From NCBI GenBank assembly GCA_023301205.1, contig JALZVC010000181.1, forward strand, positions 1 to 12,664: DNA of 12,664 nucleotides. The letters run 5' to 3'. Shown here piece by piece: positions 1-6,741 of this stretch (position 1 is its first letter; the number at the start of each line of letters is the position of its first letter). This DNA comes from Flavobacteriaceae bacterium. GTDB lineage: Bacteria > Bacteroidota > Bacteroidia > Flavobacteriales > Flavobacteriaceae. The position numbers were made by a program, and so were the translations under genes. The notes beneath the pieces were generated by a model. That model saw only the letters and a list, made by a program, of their open reading frames with translations. It ran no database searches and was not told the origin of the DNA.

Positions 1-412
<412 letters not shown>

Positions 413-414
<2 letters not shown>

Positions 415-465
415 TTGCAACAATTAATATTAAATAGAACAGCGTTGCAATTTAGTGGCGCTGTT
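413..465 (+). other. Possible H-type pseudoknot or competing hairpin at the katG 3' end
   Basis: AATTGCAAC at 413-421, beginning inside the katG stop codon, is perfectly complementary to GTTGCAATT at 444-452, which is the last base of the terminator 5' arm plus its loop. Six bp of the terminator stem (438-443 with 460-465) could form at the same time, giving H-type pseudoknot geometry with 16-nt and 7-nt connecting loops. Alternatively the 9-bp stem may compete with the terminator. The base pairing is seen directly; any folding or regulatory role is inference. Confidence 0.35.
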
Positions 466-470
466 TTTTT
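438..470 (+). terminator. Intrinsic terminator of katG
   Basis: A 7-bp stem AACAGCG (438-444) / CGCTGTT (459-465) with a 14-nt loop runs into a T-tract (464-470). It lies 24 bases past the katG stop. Part of the loop and the 5' arm can pair instead with sequence at the katG stop codon (see the separate entry at 413-465). Confidence 0.75.
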
Positions 471-477
471 ACTTTTA
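470..477 (+). promoter_or_regulatory. Candidate -7 box for the ankyrin/omega-amidase unit
   Basis: TACTTTTA matches the Bacteroidota -7 consensus TAnnTTTG at 5 of 6 fixed positions, ending in A instead of G. Its last base is 6 nt before the ATG at 483, so a transcript would start at or next to the start codon. GTTG at 444-447 is a weak candidate for the -33 TTTG element. The first T is also the last T of the katG terminator tract. Confidence 0.4.
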
Positions 478-482
478 TAGAT

Positions 483-947
483 ATGAAACAGTCATTATTT
501 ACGGCAATACGGGAGCAAAGTATTTCTTTGGTTTCTGAAATACTAAAAAATGAACCATCACTCGTAAATGAAAAAGACGATAGAGGTTCTACTCCTTTGT
601 TATTGGCTACCTATTATGGTTATAAGGATATTTCAGAAGTTATTTTAAAATTTCCGCAGGATATAGATACGCAGGATACTTCGGGAAATACAGCCTTAAT
701 GGGGGTTTGTTTTAAAGGCTATACAGAAATTGTAAGCCTACTTGTTGATGCAGGTGCCAATGTAAATAAAACAAATTTTAATGGCGCAACGGCCTTAATT
801 TTTGCAGCTACTTTTGCAAAGACCGAAATCATCAAAGTTTTGTTAGCACATGGAGCTGATAAATATATTAAAGATGATAAAGGAAATACAGCAAAAGACC
901 ACGCTTTAATGCAAGGCGTGAAGTCTGTAATCGAGCTACTGTCTTAA
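483..947 (+). CDS. Small ankyrin-repeat protein
   Basis: The 154-residue product is almost entirely ankyrin repeats of about 33 residues: a divergent N-terminal capping repeat (about 1-33), three clear repeats (34-66, 67-99, 100-132) with the signatures GSTPLLLATYYG, GNTALMGVCFKG and GATALIFAAT, and a shortened C-terminal cap (133-154, GNTAKDHAL). Such repeats form a helical solenoid for protein-protein contact and have no catalytic function. There is no signal peptide or membrane segment, so it is probably cytoplasmic. It directly follows katG; small ankyrin proteins beside catalase genes are known in other bacteria (AnkB next to KatB in Pseudomonas aeruginosa, where it supports catalase activity). 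A role with KatG is therefore a reasonable inference, not shown here. The downstream omega-amidase starts 2 nt after this stop, so the two are probably cotranscribed. ATG at 483 is chosen because it covers the first repeat and follows a -7 box; no Shine-Dalgarno sequence is visible. Confidence 0.9.
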   Translation: MKQSLFTAIREQSISLVSEILKNEPSLVNEKDDRGSTPLLLATYYGYKDISEVILKFPQDIDTQDTSGNTALMGVCFKGYTEIVSLLVDAGANVNKTNFNGATALIFAATFAKTEIIKVLLAHGADKYIKDDKGNTAKDHALMQGVKSVIELLS

Positions 948-949
948 TT

Positions 950-1726
950 ATGGAAGAATTAAAAGTTACACTTATACAATCACATTTGCACTGGGAAAAC
1001 CCTGTTGCAAACCGCAACCATTTTTCTGAATTATTTAGTCAAATTGAAGGCGAGACAGATCTAATTGTGCTTCCAGAAATGTTTACTACTGGATTTACGA
1101 TGGACGCTGAAAGCGTTGCTGAGAAACCAGATGGACCAACTGTTCAATGGATGCATACCGAAGCAAAAAAAAATAATGCGGCAATAACTGGAAGTTTAAT
1201 TGTTAAAGAGAACGGTCACTATTATAACAGACTTTTCTTTATTCAACCGGATGGTACTATCGATACCTATAATAAGAAGCATACGTTTACTTTAGCAGGA
1301 GAACATAAAGTATTTGATGCTGGTACAAGTATTAAGCAAATAGCATACAAGGGTTGGAAAATACGTCCATTAATCTGTTATGATTTGCGTTTCCCGGTTT
1401 GGGCTCGTAATACAGATGAATATGATGTATTGCTATATGTTGCTAATTGGCCAGACAAAAGAGTAGCTGCTTGGGATGCTTTATTAAAAGCACGCGCCAT
1501 AGAGAATATGGCTTATTGCATAGGCGTGAACAGAACTGGGCTAGACGCCAATGGTCATCAATACACAGGTCATAGCGCGGCGTATGATGTTTTAGGAAAA
1601 CATATTTCAACAAATGCACTAGAAAAAGAATTTGTAGATACGTTTATGTTGTCTAAAGATCACATCATCAAAAACAGAAAGTATCTTCAGTTTTTAAACG
1701 ATGCAGACTCTTTTACTCTAGAATAA
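950..1726 (+). CDS. Carbon-nitrogen hydrolase (nitrilase superfamily), omega-amidase YafV type
   Basis: The 258-residue, single-domain product is a cytoplasmic member of the carbon-nitrogen hydrolase family. All three catalytic residues are present: Glu43 in VLPEMFTTGF, Lys109 in YNKKHTF and Cys143 in RPLICYDLRFP. The AGEH segment after the lysine, the RFPVWAR stretch and the YVANWPDKR stretch fit the YafV/omega-amidase branch. Those enzymes hydrolyse alpha-keto acid omega-amides such as alpha-ketoglutaramate and alpha-ketosuccinamate to the keto acid and ammonia, clearing by-products of glutamine transamination, for example in methionine salvage. The substrate here is inferred from family resemblance. 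The length is normal for the branch. The start lies 2 nt after the ankyrin stop, suggesting translational coupling. The 3' end overlaps the convergent lipoprotein gene by 14 bp. A true nitrilase is less likely given the motifs and length. Confidence 0.88.
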   Translation: MEELKVTLIQSHLHWENPVANRNHFSELFSQIEGETDLIVLPEMFTTGFTMDAESVAEKPDGPTVQWMHTEAKKNNAAITGSLIVKENGHYYNRLFFIQPDGTIDTYNKKHTFTLAGEHKVFDAGTSIKQIAYKGWKIRPLICYDLRFPVWARNTDEYDVLLYVANWPDKRVAAWDALLKARAIENMAYCIGVNRTGLDANGHQYTGHSAAYDVLGKHISTNALEKEFVDTFMLSKDHIIKNRKYLQFLNDADSFTLE

Positions 1727-3353
1727 ATGTTTCTTCTAGACTAAAGTTGGATTTGAGTTCCACTTGTACAGGATAATAAATAACTTCTTCTGGTATGGTT
1801 CGGGTTAAAAAATCTCCTGTATCCCATATGCCGTTATTGTTTTCATCTAGTATGACTCTAATATAATAGAGGGCAGGATCTAAATCTTCAAAAGGCGCTA
1901 CCGGTGCTTCATTTAAAACATTTCTTTTTTCTCGAACTACTTCATAATTTGTATTTACAATTTGAACAATCGCATTGCGGTCGTTGAGATTTTGTAGCGT
2001 AACATTGATGGTCCCGTAATCTAAAACTTGTTTAGTCCTAAAATTGTACTGTAGCGAATCATTAGTGTTTCCGAAGAAATCTACAAACGCTTCAGGTACT
2101 ATTTCTATCTTATAATTTTGTTCTTCTTTATTATTAAAATAAAGCACGGCAGCGTTCTCGGCTTTATTAATTTTGGACTGAAAAGCAACTGCTAGTGTGT
2201 CTTTATCTGTGATAAATAGTTTTGTGTCATCAAACGTGACAAGCGGCGTGTTTACATCAAGTACAACAGAATCTTTGAGTCTTAGCACTGCTTTATTTCT
2301 TTGTTTTATTACAAGAGAATCTTTATAAAGCTCTTTAATGCGTACGCTCACCGTGTCAATATTAGTTTTATTCTTGATACTAAAAAGGAGAGAATCGGTT
2401 TCAAACGCTGGCGAATACCAGTAGTTGAGACTGTCTTTTTTATTCTCTTTTGTGATGATGCTTTTGTAATCTGTTGGCGTGGCAGATAATATTTTAATCT
2501 CTAGGCTATCTGCTTTACCTTCATAACCGAAAGTTATTTTATTTTGAGACTCTTGCTTAGGCCTAGCGATTTTATATTCGGGAATTTCTTTAAATAGCGA
2601 AATGTCATAGGATTCTTCTGTTGGCAACATGATATCTTCTGTGATAAAACCTATTTTATCTCTTTTAGGTTGAAATGTGTAGTTTGTATTATCTTCTTTT
2701 AATGCAATTAATAGGTAACGGCCTTCTTTTATATTAGTTAGTTCAAAGGTGTTTAAGCTGTCTGGAACCGAAGTAACGTAGCTAGGTTTTTGATTATAAA
2801 TTAAAGAGTCTGTAAACTCTGTAGTCTTTTCAAAAAGCATTACGGAAGTAGCGCCATCTATTTCCCCCTTAAGCGCATCTTTAATGCGTCCAGTTACTTT
2901 CAAGCTATCTATAAATGATCCGGTAGAAAACACATATTTATAATTTGCAAATGTGTTATTCTCGTTGTTGTCTTCAATGCTATTTCCGAAGTTAATAGAA
3001 TACGTTGTATTTTCTTTTAGGGTATCATTAAACGTTACTTTTAAAACTTTTGAGCTACTCAATGGAGTGATAGTAGGAGCAACCTCCATTGGTGGAGAAA
3101 TTAATAGGTTTTTAGTAAGCTCTTTAAGTTTAATATATTCATTAAAATGTACTCTAATTTCATTTCCTTCAAAATTGGTCGTGTAGTTTTCTGGGACACT
3201 GCGTACAATTATAGGTGGAATGCTATCCTTTGGTCCACCCGTGGGTCTTCCTCGTTTTGCGCAATCTACAAAAGAGAGCATAAACAAAAAGCCAATTGGT
3301 ATATAGAGCAATCGATGCAGATGTGATGTTAAGAAGGGCGTCTTTTTTTTCAA
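1713..3353 (-). CDS. Ig-like (Big_5) domain lipoprotein, conserved in flavobacteria
   Basis: The 546-residue envelope protein has a basic N-terminus (KKK), a hydrophobic segment at about 15-29 and a candidate lipidation Cys31, followed by AKRGRPTGGPKDS. This post-cysteine stretch is characteristic of a widespread flavobacterial family annotated as Ig-like domain proteins. Residues about 44-145 fit a Big_5 Ig-like domain (SIPPIIVRSVPENY, HFNEYIKL, NTTYSINFG). The centre is beta-rich and unassigned. Near the C-terminus is an Asp/Asn-rich loop DENNNGIWDTGD (503-514) resembling calcium-binding loops, followed by IPEEVIYYP, also typical of the family. Asp at -1 of the lipobox (FVDC) is unusual. 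The start is TTG: the frame upstream to the comF stop holds no ATG or GTG, and starting at Met25 would destroy the signal peptide. It lies downstream of comF on the same strand and may also have its own promoter. The molecular role is unknown. Confidence 0.85.
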   Translation of the reverse strand: MKKKTPFLTSHLHRLLYIPIGFLFMLSFVDCAKRGRPTGGPKDSIPPIIVRSVPENYTTNFEGNEIRVHFNEYIKLKELTKNLLISPPMEVAPTITPLSSSKVLKVTFNDTLKENTTYSINFGNSIEDNNENNTFANYKYVFSTGSFIDSLKVTGRIKDALKGEIDGATSVMLFEKTTEFTDSLIYNQKPSYVTSVPDSLNTFELTNIKEGRYLLIALKEDNTNYTFQPKRDKIGFITEDIMLPTEESYDISLFKEIPEYKIARPKQESQNKITFGYEGKADSLEIKILSATPTDYKSIITKENKKDSLNYWYSPAFETDSLLFSIKNKTNIDTVSVRIKELYKDSLVIKQRNKAVLRLKDSVVLDVNTPLVTFDDTKLFITDKDTLAVAFQSKINKAENAAVLYFNNKEEQNYKIEIVPEAFVDFFGNTNDSLQYNFRTKQVLDYGTINVTLQNLNDRNAIVQIVNTNYEVVREKRNVLNEAPVAPFEDLDPALYYIRVILDENNNGIWDTGDFLTRTIPEEVIYYPVQVELKSNFSLEETFILE

Positions 3354-3358
3354 GGGTA

Positions 3359-3366
3359 TAAAAATA
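3359..3366 (-). promoter_or_regulatory. Candidate -7 box for the Ig-like lipoprotein
   Basis: Read on the minus strand this is TATTTTTA, matching TAnnTTTG except for the last base. It ends exactly 6 nt before the TTG start at 3353, the same spacing seen for the ankyrin gene and glyS. No clear -33 TTTG is visible. Confidence 0.4.
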
Positions 3367-3384
3367 ACGAAAGTTTGACGTAAA

Positions 3385-3429
3385 AAGTCTATTCTGGCTA
3401 ACTAAGCGATAGCAATTGTTGCTAGACTT
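3385..3429 (-). terminator. Possible terminator at the comF 3' end
   Basis: Minus-strand AAGTCTA (3423-3429) pairs with TAGACTT (3385-3391), followed by a short T-run reaching 3382. The 31-nt loop holds a small inner hairpin AGCAA/TTGCT (3411-3415/3419-3423). The stem starts inside the comF coding end. It is weak compared with the other terminators here, so read-through into the lipoprotein gene is likely. Confidence 0.3.
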
Positions 3430-4076
3430 ACTTTTGCTTGAGTACCTTCAAGTAATGTGCTAGCGCAATTCTCTAGTGTTGCACCTGTAGTAATGATATC
3501 ATCTACCAGGAGAATGTGTTTATTTTTTATTTCTTCTGGATTAGTTAATCGGTAATGATCTGTCATACCGTTGCCGCTTGAAAATCGATGAAGTCGTTTT
3601 TTAAAAACTTGAGATTTCGTTTTAGTTAGTTTCGTTAAGCCATTTTCATAAAATGGTACTTGGAGTGCTTTTGCAATCTCATCACCAAACTTCGTTACTT
3701 GATTATACCCTCTTTTTCGTTGTCGCTGAGGGTGTAAAGGAACTGGAATAACCATATCAATATCATTAAATAATGAAGAATCGATCAATTCTTGCCCTAA
3801 CCAAGCCCCAAAAAGCTGTCCAATATCTTCTTGCCCTCTGTATTTAAGGTTGTGCATGAGTTCTTGTGTAATACCTCTTTTCTGAAATTTTAATAACGCC
3901 GTAGCTTGTGTTATCTTAACTTTTCCGAAGAACATTTTAAGCATTGTATCTCCATTATGTCTGTGATAACAAGCGAGCGGTAAGTTGTGACGACAGGCGG
4001 TGCATAACACTTTTTCTGTACCTTGTAGTTTGTCTGTACAGCCTCCGCAAACTTTTGGAAACAAGAGATTTAACAT
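3402..4076 (-). CDS. comF: ComF family phosphoribosyltransferase-like protein
   Basis: The 224-residue cytoplasmic protein has an N-terminal four-cysteine zinc knuckle (C10-x2-C13 and C25-x2-C28) and a C-terminal type I phosphoribosyltransferase fold. The PRPP-binding loop LLVDDIITTGAT is at about 189-200, and PVPLHPQRQRKRGYNQ is the other ComF hallmark. In naturally competent bacteria ComF acts in DNA uptake and transformation; related proteins exist in many non-competent species, where the substrate is unknown. Length and both motif sets are complete, so it looks intact. It begins with ATG and is divergent from the coiled-coil membrane protein across 56 bp that contain a perfect dyad. The Ig-like lipoprotein gene follows 48 bp downstream. 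No other competence gene is visible. Family assignment is firm; a role in competence here is only inference. Confidence 0.93.
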   Translation of the reverse strand: MLNLLFPKVCGGCTDKLQGTEKVLCTACRHNLPLACYHRHNGDTMLKMFFGKVKITQATALLKFQKRGITQELMHNLKYRGQEDIGQLFGAWLGQELIDSSLFNDIDMVIPVPLHPQRQRKRGYNQVTKFGDEIAKALQVPFYENGLTKLTKTKSQVFKKRLHRFSSGNGMTDHYRLTNPEEIKNKHILLVDDIITTGATLENCASTLLEGTQAKVSLATIAIA

Positions 4077-4107
4077 TTTTTTTGTTTTTATAACGAGTTT
4101 CTCTACT

Positions 4108-4115
4108 TATTTTTG
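4108..4115 (+). promoter_or_regulatory. -7 box for the coiled-coil membrane protein
   Basis: TATTTTTG is a perfect match to the Bacteroidota -7 consensus. A TTTG at 4081-4084 could be the -33 element, but the 23-bp gap is somewhat long. Transcription would start near 4119-4121, leaving a leader of about 12-14 nt before the ATG at 4133. Confidence 0.55.
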
Positions 4116-4129
4116 TGGTACAACCACAA
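4113..4129. promoter_or_regulatory. Perfect dyad, candidate operator in the divergent promoter
   Basis: TTGTGGT (4113-4119) and ACCACAA (4123-4129) are perfect inverted 7-bp arms around ACA. The dyad overlaps the last three bases of the -7 box and the predicted transcription start. Because transcription would begin inside it, it fits a protein-binding DNA site better than an RNA hairpin. ACCACA occurs again at 4136-4141. The binding protein is unknown. Confidence 0.4.
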
Positions 4130-4132
4130 CAA

Positions 4133-5023
4133 ATGACCACAGATAGTAATCCTACAAAATTTAAAGTCTTTATTGGCTTACTTATAGTGCTTTTGTTAGC
4201 CCTAGGAGCTTATACTTATAACTTGTTTACTGAAAACCAAGATAGTAAAAATTCGGCAATTAAACTTGAGTCCGAAAAGCAGGGTATCGAAGACGAGCTA
4301 GAAGAATTAATCGCTAATTATGAGAAAGTTATTGAGGATAACGCAGTTAAGGATGATGACTTATATGAAGCAAAGACTCGAATTGAGACCTTATTAGCAG
4401 ATGTTAAAAAGGCTAAACTCAATGAAGGTGTGCTTAAAAGATATCGTGCAGAGATTGATAATCTAAAGCAAGAACGGGTTGTTCTTTTTAGAAAAGCAGA
4501 TAGCCTTGAGCGAATGAATACAGATTTATTGGCTCAGCGAGATAGCACAAACAATGTATTATCTAATACCTATAAAGTAGTCGATTCCATAAATCAAAGT
4601 AATACTATTCTTTCTGAAACGTTAAAGTCTGGAGCTATGGTAAAGGCAATAAACCTTGTTAGTGATGGTGTAATTGTTAGAAATAGCGGAAAAATAGTAG
4701 AAACACACAGAGCTAGTAGAGCCGATAAATTGCGAACATGTTTTACCCTAGCGCCTAATGCAATTGCAGAAAGTGGAGATATGCTGTTATATATTCAAGT
4801 TATTAATCCAGAAAATAATATCTTAGGGGATAAGACTAATGTTACGTTCGGGAAAGAAAAATTAACATATAGTACAAGTGTGAAAGTTTTTTATGAAAAA
4901 GATGCATTAGACGTGTGTTCATTAATTAGTGCAGATGAAGATGACTTAGTAAAAGGAAGGTATGTCATTAATATTTTTGAAGATGCAAGATTGTTGGTTA
5001 GTAATCTGATAGAATTAAAATAA
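4133..5023 (+). CDS. Membrane-anchored coiled-coil protein, conserved flavobacterial family of unknown function
   Basis: The product has 296 residues from ATG at 4133. A GTG 18 bp upstream (4115) is in frame but is the last base of the -7 box plus TG, so it would lie upstream of the transcript. A short cytoplasmic N-terminus leads to one membrane segment (about 12-32, rich in Leu and Ile). Next comes a charged, Glu/Lys-rich heptad-like region (about 40-165), probably a parallel coiled coil, then a beta-rich C-terminal domain (about 167-296) with RTCFTLAPN and two cysteines. The topology suggests the C-terminal part lies in the periplasm. Relatives in flavobacteria are, as I recall, sometimes labelled as chromosome-partitioning ParA proteins; there is no Walker ATP-binding motif, so that label should not be used. 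Its neighbours are comF (divergent) and glyS (downstream, separated by a strong terminator), which give no clear functional hint. Confidence 0.85.
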   Translation: MTTDSNPTKFKVFIGLLIVLLLALGAYTYNLFTENQDSKNSAIKLESEKQGIEDELEELIANYEKVIEDNAVKDDDLYEAKTRIETLLADVKKAKLNEGVLKRYRAEIDNLKQERVVLFRKADSLERMNTDLLAQRDSTNNVLSNTYKVVDSINQSNTILSETLKSGAMVKAINLVSDGVIVRNSGKIVETHRASRADKLRTCFTLAPNAIAESGDMLLYIQVINPENNILGDKTNVTFGKEKLTYSTSVKVFYEKDALDVCSLISADEDDLVKGRYVINIFEDARLLVSNLIELK

Positions 5024-5046
5024 AAACAGATTAAATATATACCGAG

Positions 5047-5075
5047 CCGCTACGATTTATCGTGGCGGTTTTTTT
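5047..5075 (+). terminator. Strong intrinsic terminator of the coiled-coil protein gene
   Basis: A 9-bp stem CCGCTACGA (5047-5055) / TCGTGGCGG (5060-5068), with one T-G pair and the 4-base loop TTTA, is followed directly by seven T (5069-5075). The last T is the first base of the glyS -7 box. Confidence 0.88.
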
Positions 5076-5082
5076 ATTTTTG
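5075..5082 (+). promoter_or_regulatory. -7 box of glyS, fused to the upstream terminator
   Basis: TATTTTTG is a perfect match to TAnnTTTG and ends 6 nt before the ATG at 5088, implying a leaderless or nearly leaderless glyS mRNA. The expected -33 region lies inside the terminator hairpin and has no TTTG, so recognition would rest mainly on the -7 element. Confidence 0.55.
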
Positions 5083-5087
5083 TGCTT

Positions 5088-6629
5088 ATGGCAAACAATG
5101 AAGATCAATTTAAAAAAGTAATCTCCCACGCTAAAGAGTATGGGTATATTTTTGGTTCTAGCGAAATCTACGACGGACTAAGTGCAGTATACGATTATGC
5201 GCAGAATGGAGTAGAGCTAAAAAAGAATATACGCGATTATTGGTGGCAATCAATGGTGTATATGCATCAAAATATTGTTGGGCTTGATGCAGCAATCTTA
5301 ATGCACCCAAAAACTTGGAAAGCTTCTGGGCACGTTGATGCTTTTAGCGATCCGTTAATCGATAATAAAGATTCTAAAAAGAGATATCGTGCAGATGTAC
5401 TAGTAGAAGACTATGCAGAAAAGTTAGTGCAAAAAGCACAAAAAGAAATTAATAAAGCGGCCAAGCGTTTTGGTGATACTTTTAATGAAGCTGAGTTTGT
5501 AAGCACAAACCCTCGTGTGGTGCGTTACCTTGAGCAAAAGGCCGAAATCTTAAGCCGATTAGCAAGTTCTCTAGATAAAGAAGATTTTGATGATGTAAAG
5601 CTACTTATAGAGGAACTCCAGATTGCCTGTCCCTTAAGCGGGAGCAAAAACTGGACAGATGTAAAGCAGTTTAACCTCATGTTTGGAACCAAATTAGGTG
5701 CAAGTGCAGAAACGGCCACAGATTTATACCTGAGACCAGAAACAGCCCAAGGTATTTTTGTTAACTTTTTAAATGTGCAAAAAACAGGAAGGATGAAAAT
5801 CCCTTTTGGTATTGCACAAACTGGAAAAGCCTTTAGAAACGAGATTGTAGCAAGACAATTTATTTTTAGAATGCGTGAGTTTGAACAAATGGAAATGCAA
5901 TTTTTTGTTCGACCAGGAGAAGAAATGAAATGGTATAACCACTGGAAAGAATATAGATTAAACTGGCATTTATCATTAGGAATGGGAAAAGAAAATTATC
6001 GTTTCCACGACCATGAGAAATTAGCACATTATGCAAATGCTGCGGCAGATATAGAGTTTAATTTTCCATTTGGTTTTAAAGAATTAGAAGGAATACACTC
6101 AAGAACAGATTTTGATTTAAAGGCTCACGAGGAGCATAGTGGTAAAAAATTAAAATTCTATGACCCAGAGTTAGGAGAAAACTACACACCTTATGTTGTA
6201 GAAACTTCTATAGGATTAGATAGAATGTTCTTAGCAATATTTAGTAATTCTTTAAAAGAAGAAAAACTAGAAGATGGATCTACTAGGACAGTATTAAATT
6301 TACCAACTGTTTTGGCTCCAGTTAAAGCTGCGGTTTTCCCTTTAGTAAAAAAAGATGGCTTGCCAGACTTAGCAAAAGAGATTATTGAAGAGTTACAATG
6401 GGATCACAATGTATTTTATGACGAGAAAGATGCTGTTGGAAAACGATATAGACGACAAGATGCAGCGGGAACTCCTTTCTGTATTACAGTAGATCATCAA
6501 TCATTAGAAGATAAATCTGTGACCATACGCCATAGAGATACTATGAAGCAAGAGCGTGTGGCGATTGCAGATTTGAATGCGATGATAACAAAGGCAGTTT
6601 CAATGAAAGCTTGGTTGAAAAGGAGCTAA
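5088..6629 (+). CDS. glyS: Glycyl-tRNA synthetase, single-chain class II type
   Basis: The 513-residue cytoplasmic enzyme charges tRNA-Gly with glycine using ATP. It is the homodimeric, eukaryote/archaea-like form, not the alpha2-beta2 form of Escherichia coli. The N-terminus carries YGYIFGSSEIYDG; HPKTWKASGHVDAFSDP is in the motif 1 region; motif 2 is FRNE at 249-252 with Arg250 and MREFEQMEMQFF after it; motif 3 is GLDRMFLAI from Gly376 with Arg379. A C-terminal HGTP-type anticodon-binding domain follows (LAPVKAAVFPL to the end, with YRRQDAAGTPFCITVD). The CPxCG zinc knuckle before QFNLMF in other members is degenerate here: Cys181 is kept but the rest reads PLSGSKNW. ATG at 5088 is preferred over the in-frame GTG at 5082, because that GTG begins on the last base of the -7 box. 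Length is normal and it looks fully functional. It is transcribed alone between two strong terminators. Confidence 0.97.
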   Translation: MANNEDQFKKVISHAKEYGYIFGSSEIYDGLSAVYDYAQNGVELKKNIRDYWWQSMVYMHQNIVGLDAAILMHPKTWKASGHVDAFSDPLIDNKDSKKRYRADVLVEDYAEKLVQKAQKEINKAAKRFGDTFNEAEFVSTNPRVVRYLEQKAEILSRLASSLDKEDFDDVKLLIEELQIACPLSGSKNWTDVKQFNLMFGTKLGASAETATDLYLRPETAQGIFVNFLNVQKTGRMKIPFGIAQTGKAFRNEIVARQFIFRMREFEQMEMQFFVRPGEEMKWYNHWKEYRLNWHLSLGMGKENYRFHDHEKLAHYANAAADIEFNFPFGFKELEGIHSRTDFDLKAHEEHSGKKLKFYDPELGENYTPYVVETSIGLDRMFLAIFSNSLKEEKLEDGSTRTVLNLPTVLAPVKAAVFPLVKKDGLPDLAKEIIEELQWDHNVFYDEKDAVGKRYRRQDAAGTPFCITVDHQSLEDKSVTIRHRDTMKQERVAIADLNAMITKAVSMKAWLKRS

Positions 6630-6675
6630 AAGAAAACAATACCGTCCACTATGTCGGACTGCGTGAACCAAGATT

Positions 6676-6723
6676 AAAAAAGCCTATTATTTACATTAGA
6701 AAATAATAGGCTTTAAGTTTTTT
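6676..6723. terminator. Bidirectional terminator between glyS and the small lipoprotein gene
   Basis: A perfect 14-bp stem (6679-6692 with 6701-6714; core GCCTATTATTT / AAATAATAGGC) has an 8-base loop. T-rich tracts follow on both strands: TTTTTT at 6718-6723 on plus, and six A on plus at 6676-6681 giving T on minus. It suits the convergent genes on either side. Confidence 0.88.
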
Positions 6724-6741
6724 AGAATAATTTTCGTCAAT

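Noticed and set aside
1717..1740. Inverted repeat TCTAGAA/TTCTAGA as a bidirectional terminator
   Set aside because: The stem is 7 bp, A+T-rich, lacks a T-run on either strand and partly lies in coding sequence.
2301..3186. Short plus-strand open frames opposite the Ig-like lipoprotein
   Set aside because: They have low-complexity products without recognisable domains and lie wholly within a well-supported gene on the other strand.
4115..4132. GTG at 4115 as the start of the coiled-coil protein
   Set aside because: It overlaps the last base of the -7 box and adds only six residues before a good ATG at 4133.
5082..5087. GTG at 5082 as the glyS start
   Set aside because: It begins on the last base of a perfect -7 box, so it would lie upstream of the transcript. 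ATG at 5088 gives the usual N-terminus.
6641..6670. A slightly G+C-richer 30-bp stretch after glyS with GTCC/GGAC arms
   Set aside because: The arms are only 4 bp and no conserved element or small gene could be recognised; it may be a relic or chance.
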